From Tyto alba (lineage: Eukaryota; Chordata; Aves; Strigiformes; Tytonidae), in the NCBI RefSeq assembly GCF_018691265.1, contig NW_024881313.1, positions 18,345,518-18,409,517 on the forward strand: a DNA stretch of 64,000 nucleotides, in the 5' to 3' direction. How positions within the stretch are numbered: position 1 is the stretch's first letter; each line of letters opens with the position of its first letter. The position numbers were made by a program, and so were the translations under genes. The notes under the pieces were generated by a model. It saw nothing but the letters and a program-made list of their open reading frames with translations, searched no databases and was not told where the DNA came from. Of the stretch, positions 1 to 12,100 are shown piece by piece.

Positions 1-1652
1 TAAGCAATGCCAGAGCAACCTGCTGTAGTTGGACGAGCAGGGATGTGGTCTAGATGAACTCTTCCCAGCCTACACACTTCTATGACTATGGGGCCTCTTT
101 CCATTTAAAAACTATTTGATCAGACATAGAAGCAGCACTATCAGGAAGGAGTAGAACTCAGCTCCTTTTTCACTAGAGTTCATTGAAACTTCTGTCTTGC
201 CACTTTCTCTATGCCCACAGATCTTGGCTTCCTTTCTGCACAGGAGATCAGCTCCATCTAAGAACAAGATGTATCCCATGAAAGACACCCTCAGTTGCAT
301 AGTTAAGGAACCCTCTGGAAAGCTGGAACTTTAGATTTTCATACTCTCAGGTTGAGTCCAAGCTTCCAAACCTCAGCCTCTAAGGTGAGCTGAAAGTCAA
401 CATGGCTACAGGCACCTTCTCTGCTGAAGGCCTACCTCCAAAACAAGATTAGCAATTCTGAATCCAAAGCAGAGGTAGCTACTGTAAAGCCTTAAATAAG
501 GCACCTTCTGAGACATAATCTGTCCAGCTTTTCCAGCTGACTGGTTTTAAACAGACAAGCACTTTACCAACAGGCCCACTGACTAACATTAAGTGCCTGG
601 GGTCCTCCAACCAATGAAAGATAGGAGCTTCCATGGAATGATTCACAGCATCTATGAAGGGTCATTTGGAGGTTCTGAATTGTTCTTCAGAAGCACCTCC
701 TTTCCTTCACTCACCTTCACAGACTAAACAAATGACAAGCTTAAGCAATGAGAGTTACCAAGCTAGCGTCTAGAACTGTGAGTTGCACATTCTGGGTTTA
801 GGTGATTTGTACCAGGAAGACTGTGGCAGAACAACAAATACTGGACTAACTTCCCTCCAACATCCAGTGAAACTAAAGGAGATCAACAATGACGATCAAA
901 GATATAGAATGACTTATGTACAAGGAACAGTAGGTAGGAAGCAACTTCAGCATGAAAAAAAAAAAAGGGACATGTGATAAGGTATTTATGAAACCACAGA
1001 TCAGAATCAGAAAACAAGAACAAACAAAATTTATCATCAGATTTTATCAGTCCATAGGAGAGTTATTTATTAACTTGTAGAGCCAGCTAGGTTTACAAAA
1101 CTGAGTTCTAATGGGAATTCTGTTATTGCAGGTTCACTACTATTGCAGCACAGCTTTAGTTAACCTGCACTACAACAAAATTTTTTTTTGACACGCATAC
1201 CCATAGAACATTTTTTCTCTAAACCCTCTATTTCAACATTCTGCATCAAAAAGCGATGACATAAGGAACACCAAAGAAAACCTATTACCATCTACTGGGC
1301 CATTTTCCCTATGCTCAGAATAAAAGGGAACTCAGAGTGAACTAAACAAACCAAAAAACCAAAACCTTAGGGGAGAAAAAACCCCCAAAAGTTAACCTTC
1401 CCACATGTCTAGTCTAATTCCCTTGATGAAAGGCAGAGATAAAATGCAAACTTTTACTCAGGTTGCTCCGGGTATTTAGTTTCCCATTTTGAACCTGAAA
1501 AAGATCTTCTGCCCTCTAAACTTGTCTGGATCCCCCGCTCCAATTACATCAGTTCATACAAGCTGCCTCTACAAATCACTTTGCAAACATCTTCTGATTA
1601 GTCTGGTTACAACAGCACATGTCACACTACTGTTACAATATTAAGTCATTAC
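1..1652 (-). other. CROT: CROT intron (left part cut by window edge)
   Basis: This is AT-rich sequence downstream of the CROT first coding exon on the minus strand. It holds short A-runs and no open frame resembling the rest of the acyltransferase. No transposon could be recognised with certainty. Confidence 0.6.
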
Positions 1653-1767
1653 CTGCATCAAGGTATTTACTTAAAGATTCATCAAGAGGAGGTACTGGCA
1701 AGGAAGGCAGAGAATCTTGGTACTGAAACGTTCGCTCCTCAGAGGATTCAAGCACTTGCTTTTCCAT
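1653..1767 (-). CDS. CROT: CROT first coding exon (5' end of gene only), peroxisomal carnitine O-octanoyltransferase
   Basis: The exon reads from an ATG at 1767 down to a donor (CAG|GTAATG) at 1653/1652, giving 38 codons plus one base. The peptide begins MEKQVLESSEERTFQYQDSL and continues with a PSLPVPPL segment. This is the recognisable N-terminus of CROT, a choline/carnitine acyltransferase of about 612 aa that moves medium-chain acyl groups from CoA to carnitine in peroxisomes. The catalytic histidine and the rest of the enzyme lie left of the window, and no second CROT exon is visible in 1-1650. A plausible acceptor for this exon is the AG at 1799-1798, which would give about 30 bases of 5' UTR. 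The upstream noncoding exon is probably in the CpG island at 2.1-2.8 kb. Identity rests on recognising the N-terminal sequence; orientation and splice donor are directly visible. Confidence 0.88.
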
Positions 1768-2079
1768 GATGCAGATCCACAGTACACTATCAACAGACTA
1801 TTAACAAAGCTTAAGTTAGATGATGCATCTCTCCGTACTGTTTTTTCCCCGCTTCACCCCCAGCCATTTACACGGTAAAAGACCCGCATCAGGGAAGCGT
1901 CCCCTGACAAAGCCAGGATCGAGGATTTCTTGTTGGCCTGAAGCCACAAGAGGCATGCACACAACAGGGGGAAACCAGCTGATGCTTTCTCCGGGTATGT
2001 CTCGACTAACCCACTCGAGGCCTGTTCCTTTCCTTCCCGAGAAGCCAGCAAGCCCTGGCACGCCCATCGAGACCAGAGG

Positions 2080-2800
2080 CTAACGGGGGAAATCACTCCC
2101 ACGGCGACCCCCGGCCGGCAGCCACCATCACGTAGTTCACTACCCCCCGCGGACCGTCACCACGGCCCTCACAGCCGCAGTGAGGGCGCAGGGGAGCGGC
2201 GCCCGCCCGAGCCCCGGCCAGCCCAGCGCTCCTCGCCTGGGAGCGGCGGCCCGGGGCCGCAGAAGGGCCGGGCAGGGCCCGGGGCCGCCGCGGCACCACA
2301 GCGGTGTTCGCAGTAGCTCAGGGCCCGCGCCGGGGAGCTGCCCCGGAGAGGCCGGGGCCGGGGCCTAGGGGTGAGGAGACAGTCGAGCGGAGCCCACCCG
2401 TACGACCCTCTACCCCCACACCGCCGCACCCCTCCCCCCCCCCCCCCCCGAGGAAAGAGGTCGGCGGAGGGCACCGCTCAACCCCACGAAGCGCCGCTTA
2501 CCTCGGCCTGGACGGGTCCGCCGCCGCGCTGCCCGCCTACCCTCACCTCTAGCCCACTTCCACGCGGGCCCGGAAGCCAGGCGTGGCGGGGTGGGGTGGA
2601 GCGGGGCGGCGAGGGTGGCTGGAGCGGCCGCGTTCCTGCGGGGGCGGGAGCAGCCCGTAGGCTGGGGGTGGACTGCGGGCGCTGGCGTGGGGGGTGTGAC
2701 TAAAAGGGCAAGGGGAGGAAGCGCTGGCGAGGCCGCGCTGAGGGCTTGCTTCGGCGTGCGCCCTCGGGTTCTAGCTGAGGGTAAGGGCTTTCCCAGTTGA
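2080..2800. promoter_or_regulatory. CROT: CpG island, CROT promoter and probable noncoding first exon
   Basis: This segment is strongly GC-rich with dense CpG inside AT-rich surroundings. On the minus strand a consensus donor (GCCGAG|GTAAGC) ends at 2502, which suggests a CROT noncoding first exon from about 2590 to 2502 spliced to the coding exon near 1797. A run of 16 C residues lies at about 2434-2449 just downstream on the CROT strand, so that strand is G-rich there. On the plus strand, donor-like sites follow the island at about 2780 (GAG|GGTAAGG) and 3001 (GGGG|GTAAGC), which fits divergent transcription. In human, CROT is divergent from ABCB4; no ABCB4 exon is visible here. Confidence 0.75.
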
Positions 2801-4316
2801 TTTGTAATCTCGGCGGCATGCCCGTCCGCGAGCCCTGGGGGGCTCCTGGCCCAGAGGTGTGCAGCCCCCACGGCTTTGTGGGTGGGGAAGAGCTCAGGAG
2901 TCTTCAAGAGCGTTTCTGGAACGGACCGGTGGGTGCCTGTGCTGCCTATTAAAGCGATACGTGGGAGAGAGGTGTGACGGGCAAGTCCGCAGGAGCGGGG
3001 GTAAGCACAAACTACCAGCAGTAAGACTAAGAGTGGGCTTTGGAGCAGTCCTCATGTCCTGGAGCAAATGCTTCGCTGCGTGGTGAAGGACCACCTGTGC
3101 TGGGGAAGCAATTTGGGGCCTGCCCACTTCCACTTGCCATGGTTAATGGGGTTTCTGCTTTTAGAGACAGCTGCCAGGACTGCCCTTTGGCATGCTGAAG
3201 GTGTCTCTGCCACCTGCGTACATAAGTGGGTGATCTGCAATGGGGAGCTACTGCTCAGCCCAGAAGTTTCCCCCCTCTCACAGTGTCACTGGGGGTCCTG
3301 GCTGCTCTGAAGAGCACCCAAGTCCTCGGGAGTCTCTGACAAAAGACTGACAGCTCAGAGCAGTCTTGAAGTATTAGAAGCAATTGGATGTGACATAGCC
3401 ATAAGGGCAGGAGAGGGAGATGTGTGTCAGGCTACCTGCATCATGCAGGAGTCTGTGTGAGGTAGAAGGTTTGGACCAGGCTGAGGATGTAGCTGAATGC
3501 CTGACATCACTGCCTCCAGGCAGACACTCAGAACCTCTACAGAAACCCTGTATAACCCTCACCAGGTGGCAGTCCCTATTACTTGCTTCCATCCCTGTGA
3601 AGTTCCAGTTGTCTTTGCTACTATAGGCCATGTGAGGACTGCAGCCTCCTATGGCTTGTTCTTCCCTTATGGGGACCACAGACTGCAGATCCCTGTGGCC
3701 CTCTCTTTCATCAAAGCTGACTGTCACATACTGTTTTTTAATACTAAACATCTGCTTGATCCTTCTCATTGATCCCCACGTATGTCCAAAGGCAGCTCAG
3801 AGGCTAAAATCAAGGACAATCACGTCTTCATCTAAAAATATAATTAGTAGCCTGTGCAAAGGAATATAGGTATAATACAATTCTTTAAAAAGCAATCAAG
3901 CCAAAACAAAACCCACAAAAAAACAGTTTAACAAAGGGTTTGTAGTGATAGTTGCTATTTCTAAGTGGATTTAAAGTTTAGTTCAGGTTTCAGTTCACAG
4001 CTGTGAGTCTAGCTTTCAATGAATGTAGCAAAGTCAGCATGTGATAGAAAACGCTATCGAACTTGAAACCTACAATCTCTCAATTATTCTTGCCACTGAA
4101 GCATTTGTAATTGGGAAATAAGAAAGACTACTATTTCATATTTGATATCACAAATGACAAGGTTTTTGAAATGTTGCTTTAAAGTCTTTAGTTGTAGCTA
4201 TGGGAATCGCTATAATGTTATCTAAGTTGGGCCCTAGCCAAAAATCTTCTTTCCATGCATGTTAGATAACACCAAGACATTCTAAAACCCTGTTCAGACT
4301 GTAGAGGTAGAAATAG
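2801..4316. other. Intergenic, no gene recognised
   Basis: The sequence just right of the CpG island is moderately GC-rich up to about 3.8 kb and then AT-rich. Several overlapping open frames on both strands (the longest is 131 codons on minus, 3374-3769) have no recognisable domain and look like chance. A plus-strand donor-like site at 3001 hints at a divergent noncoding transcript. Confidence 0.5.
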
Positions 4317-4321
4317 GAAGA

Positions 4322-5327
4322 TGTCATGGTTTGAGCCCAGAGGGCAACTGAGCAGCTGTTCTCTCACGCCTTTTCGCTCAGGAATGGGAAGGCAAAAATA
4401 AAGTAAAAAGACTTGGGAAGGGACATAAGGACAGGGAGGGGTGGCTTTATTTTGGCCATTACGGTCATGGGCAAAAGACAGACCCCTTAGGGGAAGGAAA
4501 AGAACATCACTTTATTTCAAACACTAACAAAACAACACTTAACAGACCAGGTGGGACAGTGAGAAGCACCACCACATTCAAAAACACCTCCCCCACCCCT
4601 CCCTTCTTCCTGGATTCAGCTCTGTTCCTGATCTCTCTACCTCTTCCCCCAGCAGCTCAGGGGTCAGGGGATGGGGGTTACAGTCAGACCCACCACTCCT
4701 TCCTTCATACGAGGTGGTGTGAACGCTATACATTCCTCCTCTGCTTCTCACACTGGAGACAGTCCTCCATCAACCTTCTCTGGTGTGAATCCTCTCCAGG
4801 GGATGTAGCCATTCCCATGCTGATCCAGTCCAGGTCACCCCTGCGTGTTGCAGTCTCCCAGAACCAAATTACAACAGTGGGGGCTGCTTCTTCCCTCAGA
4901 GTCTTGGCCTTCTTTAAGTGCAACTGTCTGCTTTGTCATGGGCTCCTCTACAGACTTCAGGTCGGCCTCTGCTCCACTGCAGACCTCCATGCGTGGCAGG
5001 AGGGGTGGCCCTGCTGTCTCACCGTGGGATACAGAGGAGCTCTCTGCTCTGGCACACCTCCCCCCCTTCCTTTTCCTTCCTTCCACTGACTTTGGTGTTC
5101 ACATAGGTGTCCTTCTCATAATTCCTGCTCACAAGTCCCAACGCCCTCTCAGGTTCCCTTTCTTAAATACCTTCTCACAGAGGCACAGCCACCATCACTA
5201 GTTGGTTCAGCCTTGGCCAGAGGTAGGTCTGATTTGGAGCCAGGGGAGCTTCGAGAAGCTTCTCACAGGGGCCACCGCTATAGCCCCCCCTCGCTGCCAA
5301 AAAAACCCACCACTCAAACCCAGCACA
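4322..5327. mobile_element. Solo LTR of an avian endogenous retrovirus, 1006 bp, 5-bp target duplication
   Basis: The element starts TGTCATGGTTTGAG and ends ACTCAAACCCAGCACA, so it has TG...CA termini. It is flanked by GAAGA on the left (4317-4321) and GAAGA on the right (5328-5332), a perfect 5-bp target-site duplication as expected for an ERVL-type integration. The interior is C/T-rich in its second half. It shares both ends and several internal blocks with the LTR at 13882-14954. No retroviral gene sequence adjoins it, so it is a solo LTR. Frames inside it are not retroviral genes. Confidence 0.85.
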
Positions 5328-5332
5328 GAAGA

Positions 5333-8081
5333 TTTTTTTTTTTTTTTTCATTGTTCTTCACTACAGAACTTGCACAGGAGCACACCTAGCACCGGTTCTG
5401 TGAAAGCAAATTAGATAAAATAAACTCTTCATTGCTGAATTGTGGCTTAGTCCTACTTTCCTGCTGTTCCTAAAAATAAAGATTATTATCTAAATCTGTA
5501 CATTTTTACAGCAGGAAGATTAAGGATGGAAGATGGCATAGTAGGGATCACCTCATCTCCTTTCTTCACAGCCTTGGCATCAATTTTAAAATGATTTCTG
5601 TGACATAATTGCCATGCTCAGAACAAAATGTCTGTGTTGCTATACTGCATTATCACTCACAGCTTATGTGAACAGAGCTTTGTTCCTTGACTTCTTTCCT
5701 CTTTCCATTTGCAGCAGTGGCACCTTCTGGTTGCTTCCCTGTTGCTACATGCCCTTGCTGCCAAAATGGCTTCCCATTACCTAATCTCACTCTCATTCCC
5801 TGGGCGAATTTCTTCAGTCACTTTTTGCTATGTGCAGTTATATGTAAAACAGTTACTTTGTGATTAACACACACAAAAGATAGCCAGAATTAATGACCTA
5901 GTAAATCAGTATTAGTATGTTAACCACCTATAGAGTCTTTGCTAGTCAGATTGGAAAAGGGTCAGCTTTGCTCCCTGTGGCAGGTGCTTGATGTTGCAGT
6001 CTTCCACCTCATTTTTTCCCTTGAGATGTTATTATCTTTCCACATTGGAAGTCCTTCCTCTTGATCCTTGAGCTGCTGCCTGGCCCCATCTCAGCAGTCT
6101 TTATCTCCAATTTTAGCTTTCTTACATTTCACAGCTCTACTCTGTGGACTTCCTCATAGCTCTTTCTCTCAGTTTAATGATTTCCTCAAAAATCTGAGCA
6201 AAGGTTATGCAGCTGTGCCATAGCAGAACTAGGGTGACAGCAGAAACAGTAGGAAGGGAGGGTGGGTTATGTTGCTTCTTTTCATGTTCACCTTTGAAAC
6301 ATCCGCATGGCCTTTATATTTGCAGTTTCGACACCCTGGAAGGTCCAGGTAGTAAAACTGGCAATGTGTGTTGTGTGATTTTAATACTTATTTCAGTAAT
6401 TTTGCATTAGTGATGCAGTGAGGACATCAGCTGTGTGTCTTTTTTTTTTTTTTCAAGTTAAGTAAAGAGATGGGTAGAGAGCTTTCTGGAAAACAGAATT
6501 TCAGTTGGTAAAGACATACATATCTTTTTCATCAGCAGCTTTTAGATGTTAGCAATGACATTAACCTATTTGGAGTATAACTGCTAAAAATGTAGCCATG
6601 AGTGATATGTTGCTGGGAAAATATATGACCAATGGATAAAAAAACTGAGTATGCTCCATACTTTTCCCTGTTACTTCATAGTGTCTAGGTATAATGACAA
6701 AAGATTACCTTAGTCTTTTCTTTATTTTTCAATAAGCAAAGACCAGTAGCTTCCTGAACTCAGGAGCTACTGAGACATGGTTTCCTACAGAGTTTTTCCC
6801 TGCGGTTTATTCATTTTGCTGTCTCCTAAATGCAAGATCACACCATTGCTTTTCCCTGAGTAGGAAAACTTTTAGGGATATGAGTCCATAGTCCTAAAAA
6901 TACTGTAATGAGTATTATGATATATGTTACAGATGTGCTTTCTCTCTAACTGGGCACCTCTTTTTATGACTCTATTATTTTCCAAAAAGCCTACCCTGGA
7001 AAATACATAATGTTTTACTTTTTATTAATGATTATGTGAATGATGTGTGTGATGTAGTAATGTGTAAGGTATCAATACAGCTGCAGAAATAAAAAATTGC
7101 AACTGGATTACTCAGTTTAGGACACTGAGACATGCTGGTATCCACAGGCTGCACAAGTCGCATTTCTGTTGTGAAAATACCAGTAGAGAATGACATTGCC
7201 TAACTGTCCTACAGCCTGCCAGCTCTGTTATTACAGGTTTGCAGATACCAAGTAGTTGATGCCCTGACTTGTTAAGGCTTCCATGTTCCCAGCCAAGTGT
7301 CTCAGATGCCTGCCTGGCTGTAAGTAATCCAGTGGCTTTAATAGCAGACTCTAGCTACCAGTGAAGTGGATCATTTGACTCCTAGGCTCCCTAGTCCACT
7401 TCTGTGCTTACTGGTAGGCTGGTGAATGGACTACCTTATATCTAAATTCAGCGAGTAGACAGCCATCTGAGGATAGGGTTGCTTTTTGCCTGGTTTCCAG
7501 AAACTGCAGGCAAGGAATTAGCCCATGGGTGCGTGAATGGGATGTGTCTAGTATGTAAGATTGACAAGTGCCTAGATATGTGAGAAGCCTCTCTGGTCCT
7601 GGACTGTCCAACTGGCAAATACTATGCTCCTGCAGTTCACAAAGGCTCACTTCATAGATTTCTAGACTGTGTGCTATAGAATACATTTTAATTTGGGAAA
7701 TATCAAAACACTGCAAGCACTCAGTGTTTCTTTACCTTTGGCTTTATGTTCTCTGCAGAGTGGGGCTGTGGGGTCTGTTTCTGTGTTTGTCCTAGTGGCT
7801 GGTGAGTGCAAAAGCAGTTTTGTTGCTGCTTGTGTTTTCAGTTATACTTTTCAATTAATATTTGTCCACCTACTGTAAGGTGATGCCAAGACAATGAAGA
7901 AAGCAGATGTAAAAGTTAATCATGCCCTGAAAGCCCATGTCTCAAAAGCATGATTGAAAATTATCCAAGATTTCTTTAATATACCACATCGGTGTCCATT
8001 TTGGATTCTGCTGTACTAGAAGGATGTTGAAATACTGAAGTGAGTGTGACAGTGGCCCCTGTGATTATGACTGGAGTGGGT
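5333..8081. other. Intergenic, nothing recognised
   Basis: This is AT-rich sequence with homopolymer T-runs (just right of the LTR, and about 6440-6454). No coding exon with flanking splice sites and recognisable homology was found on either strand. Confidence 0.5.
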
Positions 8082-8433
8082 GGTGTACAAGGAGAGGCTG
8101 AGAGAAATGGTTTTGTCTTAAGAGAAAAGTGCTAAATGAGGATTTTATTAATGTCTTCACCTGCCTAATTGGGAGGGTATGAAAAGGGTGGACAGAGCCA
8201 GACCCTTCTTGGATGTACTTGGCAAAAAGGCAAAAGATTTGCAGATATGAGGCACAAAAAGTGATTAGATAGAACAGAAAATATCCTCACCTTGAGCGTG
8301 GTCAAACACTGGAACAAGCTTATCTAGGGAGGTTGTGGAGTCTCTGTCTTTGGAGGTACTCAAAACTCAGTGAGGTAGGGCTTGGACTATGTGATCTCTA
8401 GAAGTCCCTTTCAACTTAAATTATTCTGTGATT
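8082..8433 (+). mobile_element. CR1 LINE 3'-end fragment
   Basis: The stretch matches the 3' tail of a plus-oriented CR1. It contains the degraded end of ORF2 (heavily mutated; a CAAACACTGGAACAAGC block followed by a GGAGGTTGTGGAGTCTC block), then the 3' UTR ending in a block like TTCAACTTAAATTATTCTGTGAT. It is severely 5'-truncated, as is usual for CR1. Boundaries are good to about 20 bp. Confidence 0.75.
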
Positions 8434-11149
8434 TATCTGATTGCTCTTTTAATCTTTTATACAGCTCTTTATAGAACTAGAATTTTATTTTCAGCTTATT
8501 CTGAATGTGAAGAGAATAAAATAATATGCACTCCCCCAGGGAATATTTTCTTAAAAGAAAATTCAATGTTTTTTTTCCTCACACTCAGCCATTTCTTTGC
8601 CACTATTTCAACAAAGAAACATTCTTTTGGACTGTGAACACTCTAAAGCAGATTTTGTCTGCCATTAATTCATCAGATCACATATCTAACTTAGAATTTA
8701 TAGGTAATAAAAGCTTGTTTCTCCTGAAAACTTAATAATCCAGGAAAATCTTGGTTATGCAGAGGAATTCTTATGTATCCTTTCTTCATTGTAGTAGGGT
8801 CTAAGTCAGATCTTGGGTATAAGGCCAACAGATGGAAGCAGTGGAAAGATAAACACAATTTAGAAATTTTTTTGTTTTGTTTTAGAACTGCTGTCTTGTA
8901 AAAAAGAAAAAAAGACCAAAAAATAGACATTTCCCTAACCAGAATGTATTCCAAAGAAGATTATTTATTCATGCAAAAATTCTTTCTTGTGTGTGACATA
9001 TATTTTTTCCTGAATGAATATTACATCAGCTGAATCTGTCTTTCAAACCAGTAAGACAGACTCTGCAGGTTTTTTTGTTTCAGTAAGAGTTGTAAAATAA
9101 TTCTTAAGGGCAAATTACTCCATTAGGTTAGCACAGATGTGTCTTTTAGATCCAAACCTTGGGGCTGTCTATGTAATCTCAGCATGCACCTTTCCAGCTG
9201 CTTTAAGTGGGCCAAAGCTTACAAAAAAGATTGTGAAAGGACCCTTTCCTTATCAACAGGAGGTTGGTGAGACTGTATGGGATCAGCTGACTGATGTAGG
9301 TGAAAACTAAACTACAGAATAAGTATTTGTTTTCAGCTTAATAATCAATGTGCTCTTATTACATAGCTATGTAGTTGCTAGAGTTGACAAACAAATTGGG
9401 GTAGAAATTTATGCTCTGAGAAGCTGGGAAGGGCAGGATTGTCTCTTTCATCATCAGCAAGATCTAACGAAGCTGATGACAAATTGCATCTCAATTACAG
9501 CTTTGTCTTCGGTTACTCTCTGAACCATGCAGTTAATTTGCTCCCCATACTTTCCTTCCCCACAGATTTTGCAACAAAATTAGATTTCATTTGTGATCAC
9601 TATTGCAGCAGTGGCTATCTTACTACTTCTACTAGCTTTGGACTTCATAAGCATCCTAATCACTGTGATTGCCAACTGGAGGTACCTCCAGACACTGTGT
9701 GCCAAGCCTTGATACCATCTCCAGTTCCTTTTTCTGTAGATTATCCTCTATTCAGCAAAAGAAAGTTGTATGAGACTCCTCAGCTCTGTTGGAGGAAATA
9801 CAGACTTCCCAGCCTTTATTCATACAAAGGCATTGATATTTTGATGAGAACTTTGCAGCAAAGACAACGTTGATTTTGAATACTGTTATACTACTGCTGT
9901 CATTTTATATTACTGTAGGTCATCCTGTGACTAACAAATTTGGCCCTGCTACTGATTTTTGACAGGAATCTTGTATTTGTTTCCATACTTCATTAGTGTA
10001 TTTCTGGTTGTGCGAGTGACCTGTGTTGATCACAGTTTGAGGCCTGCTTTAACAAATGCTTGAGCAGAGTCTGGATGAAAAATCTGTGGACCTACCAGTA
10101 CATCAGCAAAGTTTACAAACCCTCTATTTTTGCCTTTTTAAGGAGGGGGTGTCTACCCATCATTCCAAGAAAGTGTCAAGTATGGGCCAAAGATGACATG
10201 AAGGATCAGACTCTGCTTTATGGCCATCTTATATCCATCCATTGGTGAATTCATGTCTACAGCATGGGCTGCTCATTAACTTGTGTAAATATGTATTATC
10301 AAATGCTCCTTTAGTCCCATGGGTTTGACTGTGGAGTATGAGAATTGAAAGGCAAGTGGGAAGATGAGGCCTATTTGTCCTACAGAGGAAGATTACTACT
10401 GCTTTCCTTTGGATGGCGTGAGAACTGCTTAATTGCATGCCTCTCCATATAAGCAGCTAATGGTGATTTTTAAGAGAAAGATTTAAGTGTATCGTTACTT
10501 CTATCCTTTTAAGTTGAGTAACTAGGAACTGAAGTACAGTTGCGGTAAAGGTACAAAAGTGGTGTGGATTTGTTAAAATAATAATTGTTGACAATAAATA
10601 ATGAATGACAGAGGAGAAAACAAATTAAACTACTCAAAGTACATATAATCCAATGTATTTCACAACTGTCAATATTAAAAGTCAACCTTTATTAAGCAAC
10701 ATACACAATTTAGTTCTTTAAATCTTACATGTGCAGCTCCTTTGTTGCTTTACTTAAGGGATCAGTGTGTGCTCATTTTACTGCTTAAAATGGGTCACAT
10801 TAAATTACTATTAGTGACTTGCAACTGCCCCAGCATTGTTTCTATTCTTAAACGAGAATTACATTGGTAGGTTTCCAGTATTAGTAACTACTGGATTAAA
10901 AAATTACTTTTGCATTATAATTTCTGAAAGAATCAAACTTACTAGTCATCCTATAAGTTTCAGCCACTTTTAATCTTGCAAATTGATAGAAATGACAGTT
11001 TACTTAATGCATTTCAGTTGCTATGATCTGCAGAGTACACACTGCTTATATAGCATAGCAGATGTTGTGATTTACCATCAATATATAGTAAATAAGTTTC
11101 AGTTTTTAGAGAATGAGGACATTTCCTGACTTACTGGTAAGTCCATTTG
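8434..11149. other. Intergenic, one unexplained 144-codon open frame
   Basis: This is AT-rich sequence. The only notable item is an open frame at 9439-9873 (plus) that starts with TTG rather than ATG and has no recognisable domain. It is treated as unproven in the findings. MEIG1, the human neighbour of OLAH, was looked for and not seen. Confidence 0.45.
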
Positions 11150-11198
11150 TATTAGTGTTGTGGTCCAAAAGAGAGTGAAAATTTCCATCAAGCAGCAG

Positions 11199-12100
11199 CT
11201 AAGAAATCTTTAAGGATGAGGAATTTCTGAGGAGCATTCGAGAGTCTGAGAGGGAGGTTGATCTGTGGAGCCATACTCTGCCATCTGTGATGCAGGGAAG
11301 CCAACTCGGCATGGCCTCTAGGGAGGCAGGACCTGGATCTGCTTTGTACCAGGATGAAGGCAGTATCACAAGGAATAAGGAGGGGTGGAAGAGGGTTACA
11401 GCATGGAGTGTTAAGAGAAACCCCTCCTTACCCTCTAAGATACCCTTACAGAACAGGTACAAGGCCCTGGGTATGATAGATGAAACGCATAATGAGGTAG
11501 AAGAGGAACCTGCACAAGCAGTCTTGTCAAGGTCAGAGAGACCAACCCCTCACAACAAAACCTGCATTAAAACCAGTGCCAAGAAGAAACAATGGCGAGT
11601 TATGGGCATTGGTGATTCCTCCTGTGCTGAACAGAAACACCCGTATGCAGACTGGACCCTCTTTTCAGGAAAGTTTGCTGCCTCCCTGGGCCCAAATTAG
11701 GGACATCACCACAAAACTGAAGAGCCTAGTACAACCTTCAGACTGCTATCCATTCCTGCTCTTTCACACAGGTCCAAATGATGTCACAACAAAAAGGCTG
11801 AGATCAATCAAAAGAGTTTTCAGAGCCCTGGTAAGAATGCTAAAAAACTCAGGAGCACGGTAATGTTTTCCTCAGTCCTCCCAGTAATGGGGGGAGACTC
11901 TGGAAGAAACAGGCGAGCTCAGGATATCAATACCTGACTCCAGGACTGGTGCCTCCACCAAAACTTTGGGTTTTAAACCATGGAAAAAGCCTTTGAGAAG
12001 CAACGTATTCTGGGGCCTGACGGAATCTACCTGTCCCAATAGGGAAACGTGTCTTTGGGTGTAAGCTGGCAGGCCTGATTGAGAGACCTTTAAACTAGAA
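11199..12100 (+). pseudogene. CR1 ORF1 remnant with esterase-like domain
   Basis: The frame is open at 11287-11700, then switches to another frame (11576-11863) and decays. A coiled-coil-like start is followed by the esterase-like region found in avian CR1 ORF1. The block I serine motif (GIGDSS) and the HTGPND block are visible; the catalytic histidine region near 12000-12050 is degraded. ORF1 proteins of this type act as nucleic-acid chaperones in retrotransposition. Stops and the frame change make this copy non-functional. Confidence 0.7.

Noticed and set aside
2093..2907. Many long overlapping frames on both strands in the CpG island
   Set aside because: GC-rich DNA has few stops. The frames are low in complexity (Pro, Arg, Gly, Ala) and show no domain.
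4559..5201. 176- and 118-codon frames
   Set aside because: They lie wholly inside the solo LTR at 4322-5327 and have no retroviral gene similarity.
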